A DNA stretch of 33,864 bases from Brucella haematophila (GTDB lineage: Bacteria > Pseudomonadota > Alphaproteobacteria > Rhizobiales > Rhizobiaceae): positions 1-33,864 of the forward strand of contig NZ_VCPE01000027.1 in NCBI RefSeq assembly GCF_005938105.1, read 5' to 3'. The translations under genes and the position numbers were made by a program. Within the stretch, counting starts at the first letter, position 1. Every line of letters begins with the position of its first letter. The notes under the pieces were generated by a model that had not been told where the DNA came from, searched no databases, and worked only from the letters and a program-made list of their open reading frames with translations. This document shows, in pieces, positions 26,303 through 33,853 of this stretch.

Positions 26303-27538
26303 TCAGGCGTCCTTCAGGACATAGAGGTGAAAGCCGCCATAGATCGACGAGCGGTCGCGGTCGTGCAAAGCGCGGGATTCTTCGGCGCGATATTCCCAGC
26401 GGTCGAGGATTTCCGGCTCAACGCGACCCGGCAACAGGCTCGGTTCGGCGGCGGTGCGGAAAATCACGCGGGCGCCCGGTGCGGCAGTGCGTGTGATCTC
26501 GGTCCAGACGGCATTGAGCTGGCTGTCGTTCATCCAGTCCTGCGCGTCGAGAAGGATATAGCGATCCACCGATGCAGCAGGCTTGGCGGCAAGAAAATCG
26601 GTGTAATTGGCGTTCTGGACGGTCATGCGGTCGGCGCGGGCGCGTACCGTTTCGAAATTGGCGCGTGACAGATAAGGCGGCAGCGGGCCGGTTTCCTCAT
26701 CGCCGCTATAGCCGCGTCCGAAAGCCTGCCAGGCGAAGTAGTTTTCCGTCAGCGGAAAGCCGCAGGCGAGTTTTTCGAGGCGGCTGCGCAGCACTTCGGC
26801 CATATTGCCGTTCCCGGCGGTGGCAAGCGCGTCATATTGCTGGGGCGGGATGCCAAGGCCGAACAGTGAGGATTTACGCGCTGTCGCCCAGCGCACCATG
26901 CGCTTTTCGAACAATGGCGCCAGCGCCGTATCGAAGAAGCTGCGTTGTTCTTCCATGGTGCGCGACTTGAGGATATCACGCGGGTCGATGCCGTAGAGGC
27001 GCGCCACGCGATGCCCCATGCCGATGAACACACCCAGCAGGCCGTGACGGTAGAGGTCGCGCCAGCAGATTGAAATACGCTGGCGACCGTTCCACTTGCG
27101 CTTTTCCCAATAAGCGCGGCTTTCGGCATCGAGATGCGGACGCACGAAGCGCTTGTAGGCGGCAAGATTGGTCTTGTCGTCTGCCTTGCCATAGAAGCGG
27201 TAGAAGGCGCTGTAATCGGGCAGGTTCTTGAGCGCCGCGAGTTTCAGCCGATTGAAGGCGACATGGGCTTCGTTGAGGTCCACGGCTTCGACGCGGGCCG
27301 GATCGGCGGTGAGATAGGACAAGGCGTTACAGCCGCCGGATGCGATGGTGACGATGCGATGACCGGGCTGAATGGCGAGCGCTGTCATGTCCACATCGGG
27401 GTCTTCCCAGATTTGCGGATAGACCAACCCCTTGAAGAGCCAGGCGAACAATCTTTCCGAAAAGCCAGCGCGGGACAGCGCATGGTTCTGGGTTACTGCA
27501 CGCTTCAGAATGGTACCGTCAGCTGATTGTTCGGCCAT
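26303..27538 (-). CDS. btaA: S-adenosylmethionine:diacylglycerol 3-amino-3-carboxypropyltransferase
   Basis: 411 residues, DUF3419/BtaA family. It moves the aminocarboxypropyl group of S-adenosylmethionine to diacylglycerol, the first step of DGTS synthesis. Recognisable blocks are GLVYPQIWEDPDVDM (about 35-50), VTIASGGCNALSYL and VDLNEAHVAFNRLK in the SAM site, FYRFYGKAD, and RVIFRTAAEPSLLPGRV near the C-terminus. ATG 27538 is chosen because AAGGGG lies 6 nt ahead; an upstream in-frame extension to 27661 would overlap the PhoB site. The gene is followed at once by btaB. Confidence 0.92.
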   Translation of the reverse strand: MAEQSADGTILKRAVTQNHALSRAGFSERLFAWLFKGLVYPQIWEDPDVDMTALAIQPGHRIVTIASGGCNALSYLTADPARVEAVDLNEAHVAFNRLKLAALKNLPDYSAFYRFYGKADDKTNLAAYKRFVRPHLDAESRAYWEKRKWNGRQRISICWRDLYRHGLLGVFIGMGHRVARLYGIDPRDILKSRTMEEQRSFFDTALAPLFEKRMVRWATARKSSLFGLGIPPQQYDALATAGNGNMAEVLRSRLEKLACGFPLTENYFAWQAFGRGYSGDEETGPLPPYLSRANFETVRARADRMTVQNANYTDFLAAKPAASVDRYILLDAQDWMNDSQLNAVWTEITRTAAPGARVIFRTAAEPSLLPGRVEPEILDRWEYRAEESRALHDRDRSSIYGGFHLYVLKDA

Positions 27539-27595
27539 AAAATTCCCCTTTGGGACGAATCCCGCGCTTGGTTTCAAAAAGTTAAACATCGCGTG

Positions 27596-27635
27596 ATGAC
27601 AGGGGATTGACGGATTAATGACCGCTTTCTGACAG
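27596..27635 (-). promoter_or_regulatory. Tandem Pho box (four PhoB heptamers) upstream of btaA
   Basis: On the minus strand, four PhoB-like heptamers lie at exact 11-bp intervals with 4-bp spacers: CTGTCAG (27629-27635), CGGTCAT (27618-27624), CCGTCAA (27607-27613) and CTGTCAT (27596-27602). The consensus half-site is CTGTCAT. Two dimers of PhoB could bind side by side on one face of the helix. A TTTAAC about 9 bp after the last heptamer could be the -10 element, 58 bp before the btaA start. This predicts strong induction of betaine lipid synthesis when phosphate is scarce. Confidence 0.85.
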
Positions 27636-27808
27636 CGAAATGCACGAGTAAGTGCCTGCAATCTTGGCGTTTTATTACGGGCGGTAAGACTATTTGAGAG
27701 AACCTTTCCTCGTCGCTGCCGTTTTCTTCTGTGACGGTGGGTATCGACAGGACTTCTGTGCCTGATCCAACCGCAAAAGTGATCGACCGGTAAGGAGCCG
27801 GCCGGACA

Positions 27809-27844
27809 CTAAGAAAGCCACGAAGAAAGCTACGAAGAGAGCAG
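27809..27844 (+). repeat. Three imperfect 12-bp tandem units
   Basis: Units CTAAGAAAGCCA, CGAAGAAAGCTA and CGAAGAGAGCAG follow each other, in the control region before the small lipoprotein. In one frame they would read as Lys-Lys-Ala-Thr repeats, as in histone H1-like tails, but no start codon or ribosome site was found upstream, so this is only a sequence curiosity or a remnant. Confidence 0.45.
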
Positions 27845-27926
27845 AGGGGTGTTCTGCGCATATTGCGCCATGCTCAACAGGGATAAGCTCGTAACGAGCA
27901 GACCCACGCTAGGAAGGAGAGACAAT

Positions 27927-28145
27927 ATGAAGAAGTTTCTGATTACGTCTGTTGCCGCCGTGTCGCTTCTGGGCCTTGCCGCCTGCAATGAGAAGAAGGA
28001 TGACGGCGCCAGCAACGCTCCCGCACCGGCACCGGCTGCGCCTGCCGCACCTTCGAACAATGATACGACGACCACGCCTGCAACGCCGGCTCCGGCTACT
28101 CCGGGCACGGGTACGGGCGGTACAGGTAGCGCACCTGCTAATTAA
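27927..28145 (+). CDS. Small Pro/Ala/Thr-rich lipoprotein
   Basis: 72 residues. MKKFLITSVAAVSLLGLAAC is a lipoprotein signal with lipobox LAAC and acylated Cys20. The mature part is a short charged stretch (NEKKDDG) followed by Pro, Ala and Thr runs and a Gly/Thr tail, probably unstructured. GAAGGAG lies 7 nt before the ATG. I cannot assign a family. The second lipoprotein gene downstream has the same Cys20 position and a similar Ala/Pro composition. Confidence 0.75.
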   Translation: MKKFLITSVAAVSLLGLAACNEKKDDGASNAPAPAPAAPAAPSNNDTTTTPATPAPATPGTGTGGTGSAPAN

Positions 28146-28230
28146 GCGGGCTTGTTATTTAGCACCAAGCAAGTGCGGGCAAGTTGCAGCCGGTGAGCTG
28201 TCATAGTCCCGTATGGTAAATGTCATACAG

Positions 28231-28260
28231 ATGGCGATCCGGGAAACTGGATCGCCATTT
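28231..28260 (+). terminator. Hairpin after the first small lipoprotein gene
   Basis: ATGGCGATCC (28231-28240) pairs perfectly with GGATCGCCAT (28249-28258) around an 8-nt loop, with a short TTTG tail. The stem is strong but the T run is weak. Confidence 0.6.
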
Positions 28261-28372
28261 GTCCCAGAAGGAATTGCATTGAATGAATGATCCCGCGGCA
28301 TTTTACGGGAAAGACGGCGCGCAAGCGATTTCCGTGTTTAAACGCAGGCTGTCTTCGGTTATGGCTTTGATC

Positions 28373-28741
28373 ATGAACCGTAACACCTTGTTTTTCGTTG
28401 CCGCCATTGTTCTGGTTGCGCTTGCTGCTTGCGGCAAGGGCAATGACGAGAAGGCCGCTGCTCCGGCGCAGGACGGAAGTGCTGTTTCGCAGCCTGCTGC
28501 ACCGGCGGAAGGCGCTTCGGACAAAAAGGGTCCGGATCTCGTCAAGGCCTTGCGTGACAATGCCGGTGTGAATACGCCCGAGGAACAGGCCGCTGCCATT
28601 GAACGGGCGCGCACCAATGCCGTATCTGCTGCAAAGGCGGTCGGGCAGAATGAAGAGCAGGCTCAGGCCGCGGGAGAAGCGGCTGCCGCAACGGCGCAGC
28701 GCTCTTTCACTGAGCGCCAGAACGCGGTGCAATCAAACTGA
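28373..28741 (+). CDS. Small Ala-rich lipoprotein
   Basis: 122 residues from ATG 28373. The start MNRNTLFFVAAIVLVALAAC is a lipoprotein signal with acylated Cys20. The mature chain is Ala/Pro-rich at first and then helical and charged (NTPEEQAAAIERARTNAVSAAKAVGQNEEQAQAAGEAAAAT), likely a coiled or extended helix. The start is uncertain: an AAGGA 10 nt before an in-frame ATG at 28283 would give a 30-residue longer and unusually long leader. No family recognised. Confidence 0.65.
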   Translation: MNRNTLFFVAAIVLVALAACGKGNDEKAAAPAQDGSAVSQPAAPAEGASDKKGPDLVKALRDNAGVNTPEEQAAAIERARTNAVSAAKAVGQNEEQAQAAGEAAAATAQRSFTERQNAVQSN

Positions 28742-28911
28742 ACTGGATCGGCGCTTCGGTTTGATGATTGGAGCGTAATCAGCGCAATAATCTTTCGGTC
28801 CGGCGCATTTCTCATCACAGACCAGTGATAAGAGCATATAAATAATTGTTTTTTCGGCTGCACTTCATGCGGGCGGTTTTCAGCAGCGACGGAATTTTGT
28901 AGAACAGAACC

Positions 28912-29622
28912 ATGTCGATTTGGGTTCGCATCGGTGAGTTTGTGGCGTCTGTGACGTCGAACGCTATTACAGGCGTTATCGAGGCTGTGCGCACTGTTTT
29001 TGAAGGCGATGCCGATACGCGCAGGCGGGTTGCGTTCTCCATTGCCATGATCGCCCTGTCCGCCAAAATGGCGAAAGCCGACGGTGTCGTGACGCAGGAC
29101 GAGATACGCGCCTTTCAGGATATATTTGCGGTGCCGCAGGAAGAAACTGCCCATGTGGCGCGGCTTTATGATCTGGCCAAGCAGGATGTGGCAGGGTTTG
29201 AAAGCTATGCTCGCCAACTGGCCGGTCTCTGTCAGGAAGGGCAGAGTGAGTGCCATCTTCTGGAAGATATTCTCGACGGGCTGTTTCATATCGCCAAGGC
29301 CGATGGCTATGTCCATGAGAAGGAAATGGCGTTTTTGACCGAGGTTGCAGGCATATTCGGTTTTGACGAGGTTGCCTTCGACCGCATTGCGATACGGCAT
29401 GTGCAGCGCGGCGAGGGTGATCCTTACGCCATTCTCGGCCTTGAGCGCGGCGTGTCGTTTGACGATGCGCGCAGCCGCTATCGAACGCTGGTCAAGCAGC
29501 ACCACCCCGACCGGCTGGTCGCGGAAGGTCTGCCGCTGGAATTCATCACTATTGCCAATGCGCGTCTTGCTGCCATAAACGCTGCCTGGGCAAGCATAGA
29601 AAAGCATTTGGAGGCTGCGTAA
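28912..29622 (+). CDS. TerB-domain protein with C-terminal J domain (DjlA-like)
   Basis: 236 residues. Residues about 40-165 form a TerB-like helical domain with the metal-binding style motifs KMAKADGVVTQDEI and HIAKADGYVHEKEM. The C-terminal 65 residues are a J domain with HPD at 198-200 (KQHHPDRL), preceded by DPYAILGLERG. DjlA of E. coli has the same pairing but a membrane anchor; here the N-terminus has only a weak hydrophobic stretch. It would stimulate a DnaK ATPase. Its stop overlaps the next start (TAATG), linking it to a peptidoglycan amidase. Confidence 0.85.
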   Translation: MSIWVRIGEFVASVTSNAITGVIEAVRTVFEGDADTRRRVAFSIAMIALSAKMAKADGVVTQDEIRAFQDIFAVPQEETAHVARLYDLAKQDVAGFESYARQLAGLCQEGQSECHLLEDILDGLFHIAKADGYVHEKEMAFLTEVAGIFGFDEVAFDRIAIRHVQRGEGDPYAILGLERGVSFDDARSRYRTLVKQHHPDRLVAEGLPLEFITIANARLAAINAAWASIEKHLEAA

Positions 29623-30443
29623 TGCAGGAAACGAGCGGCGCAACCGAATTTCGGGACGAGGATCAGGATCTGGCCGAACTGGCGCTGGAACAGGCCGACT
29701 TTGCGGGTGCTGCGCTCGATCCTTCGCCCAATTTCGGTCCGCGGCGTGATGGCAAAACGCCTGTCTATCTGATCCTGCATTATACGGGGCTGGCGACCGC
29801 GCAGGAGGCGGTCGACATTCTGAAGTCACCAGAAATGCAGGTCTCGGCTCATTATCTCGTTCACGAGGACGGGCAGGTGGCGCAGATGGTGTCGGAAAAA
29901 GCCCGTGCCTGGCATGCAGGCAAGAGCTTCTGGAAGGGCGAGACCGACATCAATTCGGCTTCCATCGGCATTGAAATCGTCAATCCGGGCAATCTGGAAG
30001 ACTATCCGCCGTTCAAGGATGCGCAGATCGAGGCGGTGATCCGTCTTTGCCGCGATATATGCGAGCGCTATGCCATCCTTCCGGAAAACGTGCTGGCGCA
30101 TTCGGATATCGCACCGGCGCGCAAGACTGATCCGGGCCACAACTTTCCGTGGAAACGTCTGCACGAGGCGGGCATCGGCCACTTCATCGAACCGACGCCG
30201 ATCCGCGGCGGACGCTTTCTTGCGCGGGGCGAGCAGGGGCAACCGGTGGAGGCCTTGCAGTCCATGCTGGCGCTCTATGGCTACGGAATTGAGATTACCG
30301 GTATCTTCGATGAAGCCACGGAAATCGTGGTTAAGGCATTTCAGCGTCACTTTCGGACACAAAATGTAGACGGTGTGGCCGATGTTTCTACCATAGATAC
30401 CCTCTACAGACTGATTTTTTCCCGACAAAATGTTACCGCCTGA
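29622..30443 (+). CDS. N-acetylmuramoyl-L-alanine amidase, AmpD/AmiD type, with peptidoglycan-binding domain
   Basis: 273 residues. The Amidase_2 zinc site is formed by His53 (LHYTG), His160 (LAHSD) and Asp170 (KTDPG), with catalytic Glu118 (IGIEIVNPG). Residues about 200-270 are a PG_binding_1 domain (LQSMLALYGYGIEITGIFDEATEIVVKAFQRHF). No signal peptide is apparent, so it could act on cytoplasmic anhydromuropeptides as AmpD does, although the extra cell-wall binding domain suggests AmiD-like use. The frame starts one base inside the stop of the TerB/J gene. The 40-residue N-terminal lead is acidic and without a motif. Confidence 0.85.
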   Translation: MQETSGATEFRDEDQDLAELALEQADFAGAALDPSPNFGPRRDGKTPVYLILHYTGLATAQEAVDILKSPEMQVSAHYLVHEDGQVAQMVSEKARAWHAGKSFWKGETDINSASIGIEIVNPGNLEDYPPFKDAQIEAVIRLCRDICERYAILPENVLAHSDIAPARKTDPGHNFPWKRLHEAGIGHFIEPTPIRGGRFLARGEQGQPVEALQSMLALYGYGIEITGIFDEATEIVVKAFQRHFRTQNVDGVADVSTIDTLYRLIFSRQNVTA

Positions 30444-30762
30444 GCACGCGGCGTTAACGGAACGATTTTCGCAATTTAATTAGAAATTCGTTCAAATTTT
30501 CAAAAATTTAGCCGAATCACTTTTTCGACCTCGCTTGCCCGGCGGGCTGTTCAATCACGCCCGTTTGAATCAGTTTCGTTACAACCTGTAAGACGATTTT
30601 ACTTTTGCAACCAATCTTCGGCTGCATTTCCCCGTCAGATCATCGATTAATCCCGGCGGAAATGGGCCTTGAGAGCCTATACCGAACGGGACCTGGATAA
30701 ACGGGATCGTCTCCCCCCAAGACGGGCGCTCCCTCATAAGAAACGTTCCAAGACGGTAGGTT
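30444..30762. other. 319-bp non-coding interval before the transglycosylase gene
   Basis: The left half is AT-rich (about 30470-30530). The right half carries a 9-bp direct repeat CCAAGACGG at 30717-30725 and 30748-30756, the second next to the ribosome site of the following gene. No gene, strong hairpin with T run or clear promoter was found. The repeat could be a regulator site or a translational feature. Confidence 0.4.
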
Positions 30763-31386
30763 ATGAAAGTAAAATTTGTTATTGTTAGCGCCCTTGTTGG
30801 CGCGATGAGTTCGTTTGGCCTGAATCCGGCGCTTAGCGCCCCTGCAAGTGAACCAACCAACCTCGCAGCTCTTCTCAAGGCGCGTCAGCAGAACAAAGTT
30901 GCTGAAGCCGATAAGGCAAAGACTTCGGTTAAAAAGGTGTCGGTCATCACCAACCGTGCTGCGCCTGTGGGCAAGGGTGCCAAGTCCGGCGGCTCCAGCC
31001 GTTCGACCAAAGGCGGCGGCTATTCGCAGATCATCAATCGCTACGCTTCCACCTATGGCGTGTCGTCCTCGCTCGCTCATGCGGTCGTGCGCCACGAAAG
31101 CAATTTCCAGCCGGATGTGCGCGGTGCAGCAGGTGAAATCGGCCTGATGCAGATCAAGCTCTCGACGGCACGTGCCATGGGTTATTCCGGCTCGGCCAAG
31201 GGACTTTATGAACCTGCCACGAACATCCAGTACGGCATGAAGTATCTTGCCATGGCACAGAAGCTCGGTGGCGGCAGCACCTGCGGCACGATCCTGAAAT
31301 ACAATGCCGGTCATGGCGCAACGCGCATGAACCCGATCTCTGCAAAATATTGCAGCTCGGTGAAGGCATATATGGCCGGGCTTTAA
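30763..31386 (+). CDS. SLT-type lytic transglycosylase
   Basis: 207 residues. A signal peptide covers about 1-26 (MKVKFVIVSALVGAMSSFG to the LSA cleavage region). A basic and Gly/Ser-rich linker (about 30-87) leads to a family 1 SLT domain: catalytic Glu112 in AVVRHESNFQP, GEIGLMQIKLSTARAMGYSG, NIQYGMKYLAMAQ and LKYNAGHGATRM. It cuts murein glycan strands in the periplasm; a role in assembling a cell-envelope complex is possible for such short enzymes. Two cysteines (174, 197) may pair. A strong terminator follows. Confidence 0.88.
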   Translation: MKVKFVIVSALVGAMSSFGLNPALSAPASEPTNLAALLKARQQNKVAEADKAKTSVKKVSVITNRAAPVGKGAKSGGSSRSTKGGGYSQIINRYASTYGVSSSLAHAVVRHESNFQPDVRGAAGEIGLMQIKLSTARAMGYSGSAKGLYEPATNIQYGMKYLAMAQKLGGGSTCGTILKYNAGHGATRMNPISAKYCSSVKAYMAGL

Positions 31387-31459
31387 GCTTCGCTTTTGGA
31401 GCTTGCTCCAGAATTTACGTCGGCGGCTGCGTAGAGTTTCAAGCCGTTTGATGTGAACG

Positions 31460-31491
31460 AAAAGCCGGTAGCGGTTTTGCTACCGGCTTTT
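31460..31491 (+). terminator. Rho-independent terminator of the SLT gene
   Basis: AAAAGCCGGTAGC (31460-31472) and GCTACCGGCTTTT (31479-31491) form a perfect 13-bp stem with a 6-nt loop, 74 bp after the stop codon and about 40 bp before rnpB. Confidence 0.88.
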
Positions 31492-31494
31492 CTG

Positions 31495-31523
31495 TTGCTT
31501 TTTCGCACAGAAGCGAATTTATA
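31495..31523 (+). promoter_or_regulatory. Putative rnpB promoter
   Basis: TTGCTT at 31495-31500 and TTTATA at 31518-31523 are 17 bp apart and place transcription start near 31530, where the RNase P RNA begins. Confidence 0.5.
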
Positions 31524-31530
31524 CGCGATG

Positions 31531-31970
31531 TCAGTCGGTCGGGCAGCCGCACTTGTCATATGCCGAAAGGCGGCAGGTGAGGAAAGTCCGGGCTCCATGG
31601 AAAGACGGTGCCGGGTAACGCCCGGCGGGGGCGACCCCAGGGATAGTGCCACAGAAAGTAAACCGCCTCGTCTTCCGTATCGTTGTTCAGACGCTTTGAG
31701 CGAAACGCAACGACAGGGATGACGAGGTAAGGGTGAAAGGGTGGGGTAAGAGCCCACCGCGTCTGCAGCAATGGAGACGGCACGGTAAACCCCACCGGGA
31801 GCAAGACCGAATAGGGACGGCGCGCCGGTTCGCAAGAACCGGCAATCGGTTTCCGGATCAGTCGTCCGGGTGGGTTGCAAGAGGCGGGTGGCGACATCCG
31901 TCCCAGATGAATGGCTGCCACGTCGGGCGAAAGCCCGGCCATACAGAACCCGGCTTACAGACCGGCTGAC
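31531..31970 (+). ncRNA. rnpB: RNase P RNA (class A)
   Basis: The RNA component of RNase P, which matures tRNA 5' ends. The conserved 5' block GAGGAAAGTCCGGGCTCC lies at about 31579, ACAGAAAGTAAACCGCC-type sequence at about 31653, GGTAAGGGTGAAA at about 31726, the GCAAGACCGAATAGGGA block near 31801 and a 3' ACAGAACCCGGCTTA at about 31944. The outer P1 helix pairs CAGTCGGTC (31532-31540) with GACCGGCTG (31960-31968), which sets the ends. Length and order fit an alphaproteobacterial class A RNA. Exact termini could be off by a few bases. Confidence 0.95.
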
Positions 31971-31986
31971 ACTAATTCGAGATGAG

Positions 31987-32015
31987 AAAAAGCCCGGCGT
32001 TGAGCCGGGCTTTTT
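31987..32015. terminator. Bidirectional terminator between rnpB and mntH
   Basis: AAAAAGCCCGGC (31987-31998) and GCCGGGCTTTTT (32004-32015) form a perfect 12-bp stem with loop GTTGA. It has the A/T flanks needed for both strands and would end rnpB and mntH. Confidence 0.9.
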
Positions 32016-32058
32016 CTTTGTGCGGCGCGGTTGCTTGGGAGGCGCTGCTTTGATTGGA

Positions 32059-33429
32059 TCAGATCGGAACGCCGCTGAAGAAATCATAGATGAGCTTCAG
32101 GTTCAGCACGACAATGATGACGGCGGTAATGGCTGCCAGAAACGTGACCCAGCGCGGGGCGACCAGCGATCCCATCTTCTTCTTTTCAGCGGTGAACATG
32201 ACCAGCGGTATCACCGCGAAGGGCAATTGCAGGCTCAGCACTACCTGGGACAGGATCAGGAGTTCCGTCGTACCCTGCGAGCCGTACATGATCGTGACAA
32301 CAGCAGCCGGAACAATGGCCACAAAGCGCGTTATGGCGCGGCGCAACCATGGTTTTAGCCGGATACGGATAAAGCCTTCCATGACGATCTGCCCCGCCAT
32401 GGTGGCGGTGATGGTCGAATTCAGGCCGCAGCACAGAAGCGCGATGGCGAAAAGCGTTGGCGCAAGCGATGAACCGAGCAGCGGGTTGAGCAGGGCATGG
32501 GCCTTGTCGAGATCTTCCACGCCGGTATTGCCGGTCGCATTGAAGCTTGCCGCGGCGAGGATGAGGATCGACGCATTGACCAGCAGTGCGAAAGTCAGCG
32601 CGATGGTGGAATCGAGCGTCGAGTAGCGAATGGCCTCGCGTTTTTCAGCGGTGGTGTGCCCATAGTCGCGCGTTTGCACGATGCCGGAATGCAGATAGAG
32701 ATTATGCGGCATGACCGTCGCGCCGATAATGCCGAGCGCTATATAAAGCATGTCCGGGTTGCGGATGATCTCGACCGTTGGCGCAAATCCGAGAATGACC
32801 TCATTCCATTTTGGCTGCGCCATCAGGATCTGAACCAGGAAGCAGAGCGCGATGACGGCCAGAAGCGTCATGATGAGCGCTTCGACGCGGCGGAAGCCCT
32901 TGTTTTGCAGATAGAGCACCAGAAGCACGTCGGCTGCGGTGATAATGACACCGATTTCGAGCGGAATGCCGAAGAGAAGATTGAGGCCAATGGCCGTGCC
33001 GATGACTTCGGCAAGATCGGTGGCGCAGATTGCAAGTTCCGCCAGAAGCCATAGCGGCCAGGCGAGTAAGCGCGGATAGGCGTCGCGGCAGGCCTGCGCC
33101 AGATCGCGTCCGGTGGCGATTGCAAGCCGCGTGCACAGCGCCTGCAACAGAACGGCCATCAGATTGGACAGAAGCACGACCGACAGAAGCGCATAGCCGA
33201 AACGCGAACCGCCAGCGAGCGAGGTCGCCCAGTTGCCGGGGTCCATATAGCCGACGGCGACGAGATAGCCGGGGCCGACAAAGGCCATGGCCCTGCGAAA
33301 GCGCGAACCGGAGCGGTTGACCGCTACGGAGCGATGAACATCGGACATAGAGGCTTCGCCTCGATCCCGCCGCCAGCCTTCAAAGGTGACGTCGTGACCT
33401 TCGGACGGGCCCGCACCATGGGGTGTCAT
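32059..33429 (-). CDS. mntH: Nramp-type divalent metal (Mn2+) transporter
   Basis: 456 residues, about eleven membrane segments. The metal-binding helix 1 motif DPGN is in [12 protein letters not shown] and the helix 6 motif is in [13 protein letters not shown], both diagnostic of Nramp proton-coupled manganese importers. The cytoplasmic N-terminus (about 45 residues before [10 protein letters not shown]) is longer than in E. coli. ATG 33429 is used because AAAGG lies 9 nt ahead; the upstream frame to 33474 would overlap the operator. In Brucella and rhizobia mntH is repressed by the Fur-family manganese regulator Mur, and the palindrome just upstream fits this. Confidence 0.92.
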   Translation of the reverse strand: MTPHGAGPSEGHDVTFEGWRRDRGEASMSDVHRSVAVNRSGSRFRRAMAFVGPGYLVAVGYMDPGNWATSLAGGSRFGYALLSVVLLSNLMAVLLQALCTRLAIATGRDLAQACRDAYPRLLAWPLWLLAELAICATDLAEVIGTAIGLNLLFGIPLEIGVIITAADVLLVLYLQNKGFRRVEALIMTLLAVIALCFLVQILMAQPKWNEVILGFAPTVEIIRNPDMLYIALGIIGATVMPHNLYLHSGIVQTRDYGHTTAEKREAIRYSTLDSTIALTFALLVNASILILAAASFNATGNTGVEDLDKAHALLNPLLGSSLAPTLFAIALLCCGLNSTITATMAGQIVMEGFIRIRLKPWLRRAITRFVAIVPAAVVTIMYGSQGTTELLILSQVVLSLQLPFAVIPLVMFTAEKKKMGSLVAPRWVTFLAAITAVIIVVLNLKLIYDFFSGVPI

Positions 33430-33458
33430 TATAAAGACCTTTATTGCCAATATGCACT

Positions 33459-33473
33459 TGCAAACTATTTGCA
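33459..33473. promoter_or_regulatory. Perfect palindromic operator upstream of mntH (Mur/MRS-type)
   Basis: TGCAAA-CTA-TTTGCA is a perfect 6-bp inverted repeat with a 3-bp spacer, 30 bp before the mntH start. It resembles the manganese-responsive sequences bound by Mur in rhizobia and Brucella. The protein is not encoded in the window, so the assignment is inferred. Confidence 0.65.
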
Positions 33474-33532
33474 TTTAATACTGGCAGACGGGTGATGCGT
33501 CAATAGGCGTGTGGGCCGGAGTGGCAGGGCGG

Positions 33533-33588
33533 TAGGGGAATAGGGGAATAGGGGAATAGGGGAATAGGGGAATAGGGGAATAGGGGAA
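33533..33588. repeat. Octamer tandem array, 7 copies of TAGGGGAA
   Basis: Seven perfect direct copies of an 8-bp unit, then a degenerate TAGGGTGG. It lies upstream of mntH, 104 bp from its start. Octamer arrays of this kind are hypervariable loci in Brucella (AGGGCAGT in the published fingerprinting set), so copy number is likely to differ between isolates. Confidence 0.9.
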
Positions 33589-33652
33589 TAGGGTGGGAAC
33601 TCGGAGCCTCTAAAAAAAATCTCTTGCGCCGAACGAGCGCCCGCGATCCTCT

Positions 33653-33732
33653 TCCCTTACTCCCTTACTCCCTTACTCCCTTACTCCCTTACTCCCTTAC
33701 TCCCTTACTCCCTTACTCCCTTACTCCCTTAC
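33653..33732. repeat. Octamer tandem array, 10 copies of TCCCTTAC
   Basis: Ten perfect direct copies of an 8-bp unit, ending in the degenerate TCCCCTCA. The purine-rich strand is opposite to that of the 33533 array, 64 bp away, so the two could pair imperfectly (about six of eight bases per unit). The open frame across it only reflects the repeat. Confidence 0.9.
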
Positions 33733-33853
33733 TCCCCTCAATATTCCTGTGCGCTCACGTAAAGGATAACGGTAACCGCTGTTTCGGCCCCACATTTTCT
33801 CGCGCTGTTTGATCTGCGAAGGGCTTTTCATGGATGGATGAAGGAGTTTCCCC

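Noticed and set aside
27770-27870. Histone H1-like Lys-Lys-Ala-Thr tail
   Set aside because: The frame has no start codon or ribosome site and stops soon after; kept only as a short tandem repeat.
33533-33732. Possible CRISPR array
   Set aside because: Units are 8 bp with no spacers, and no cas genes are present.
33624-33812. Frame encoding a Leu-Pro-Tyr-Ser-Leu-Thr-Pro-type repeat
   Set aside because: Simply the translation of the octamer array; an 8-bp unit shifts frame with each change in copy number.
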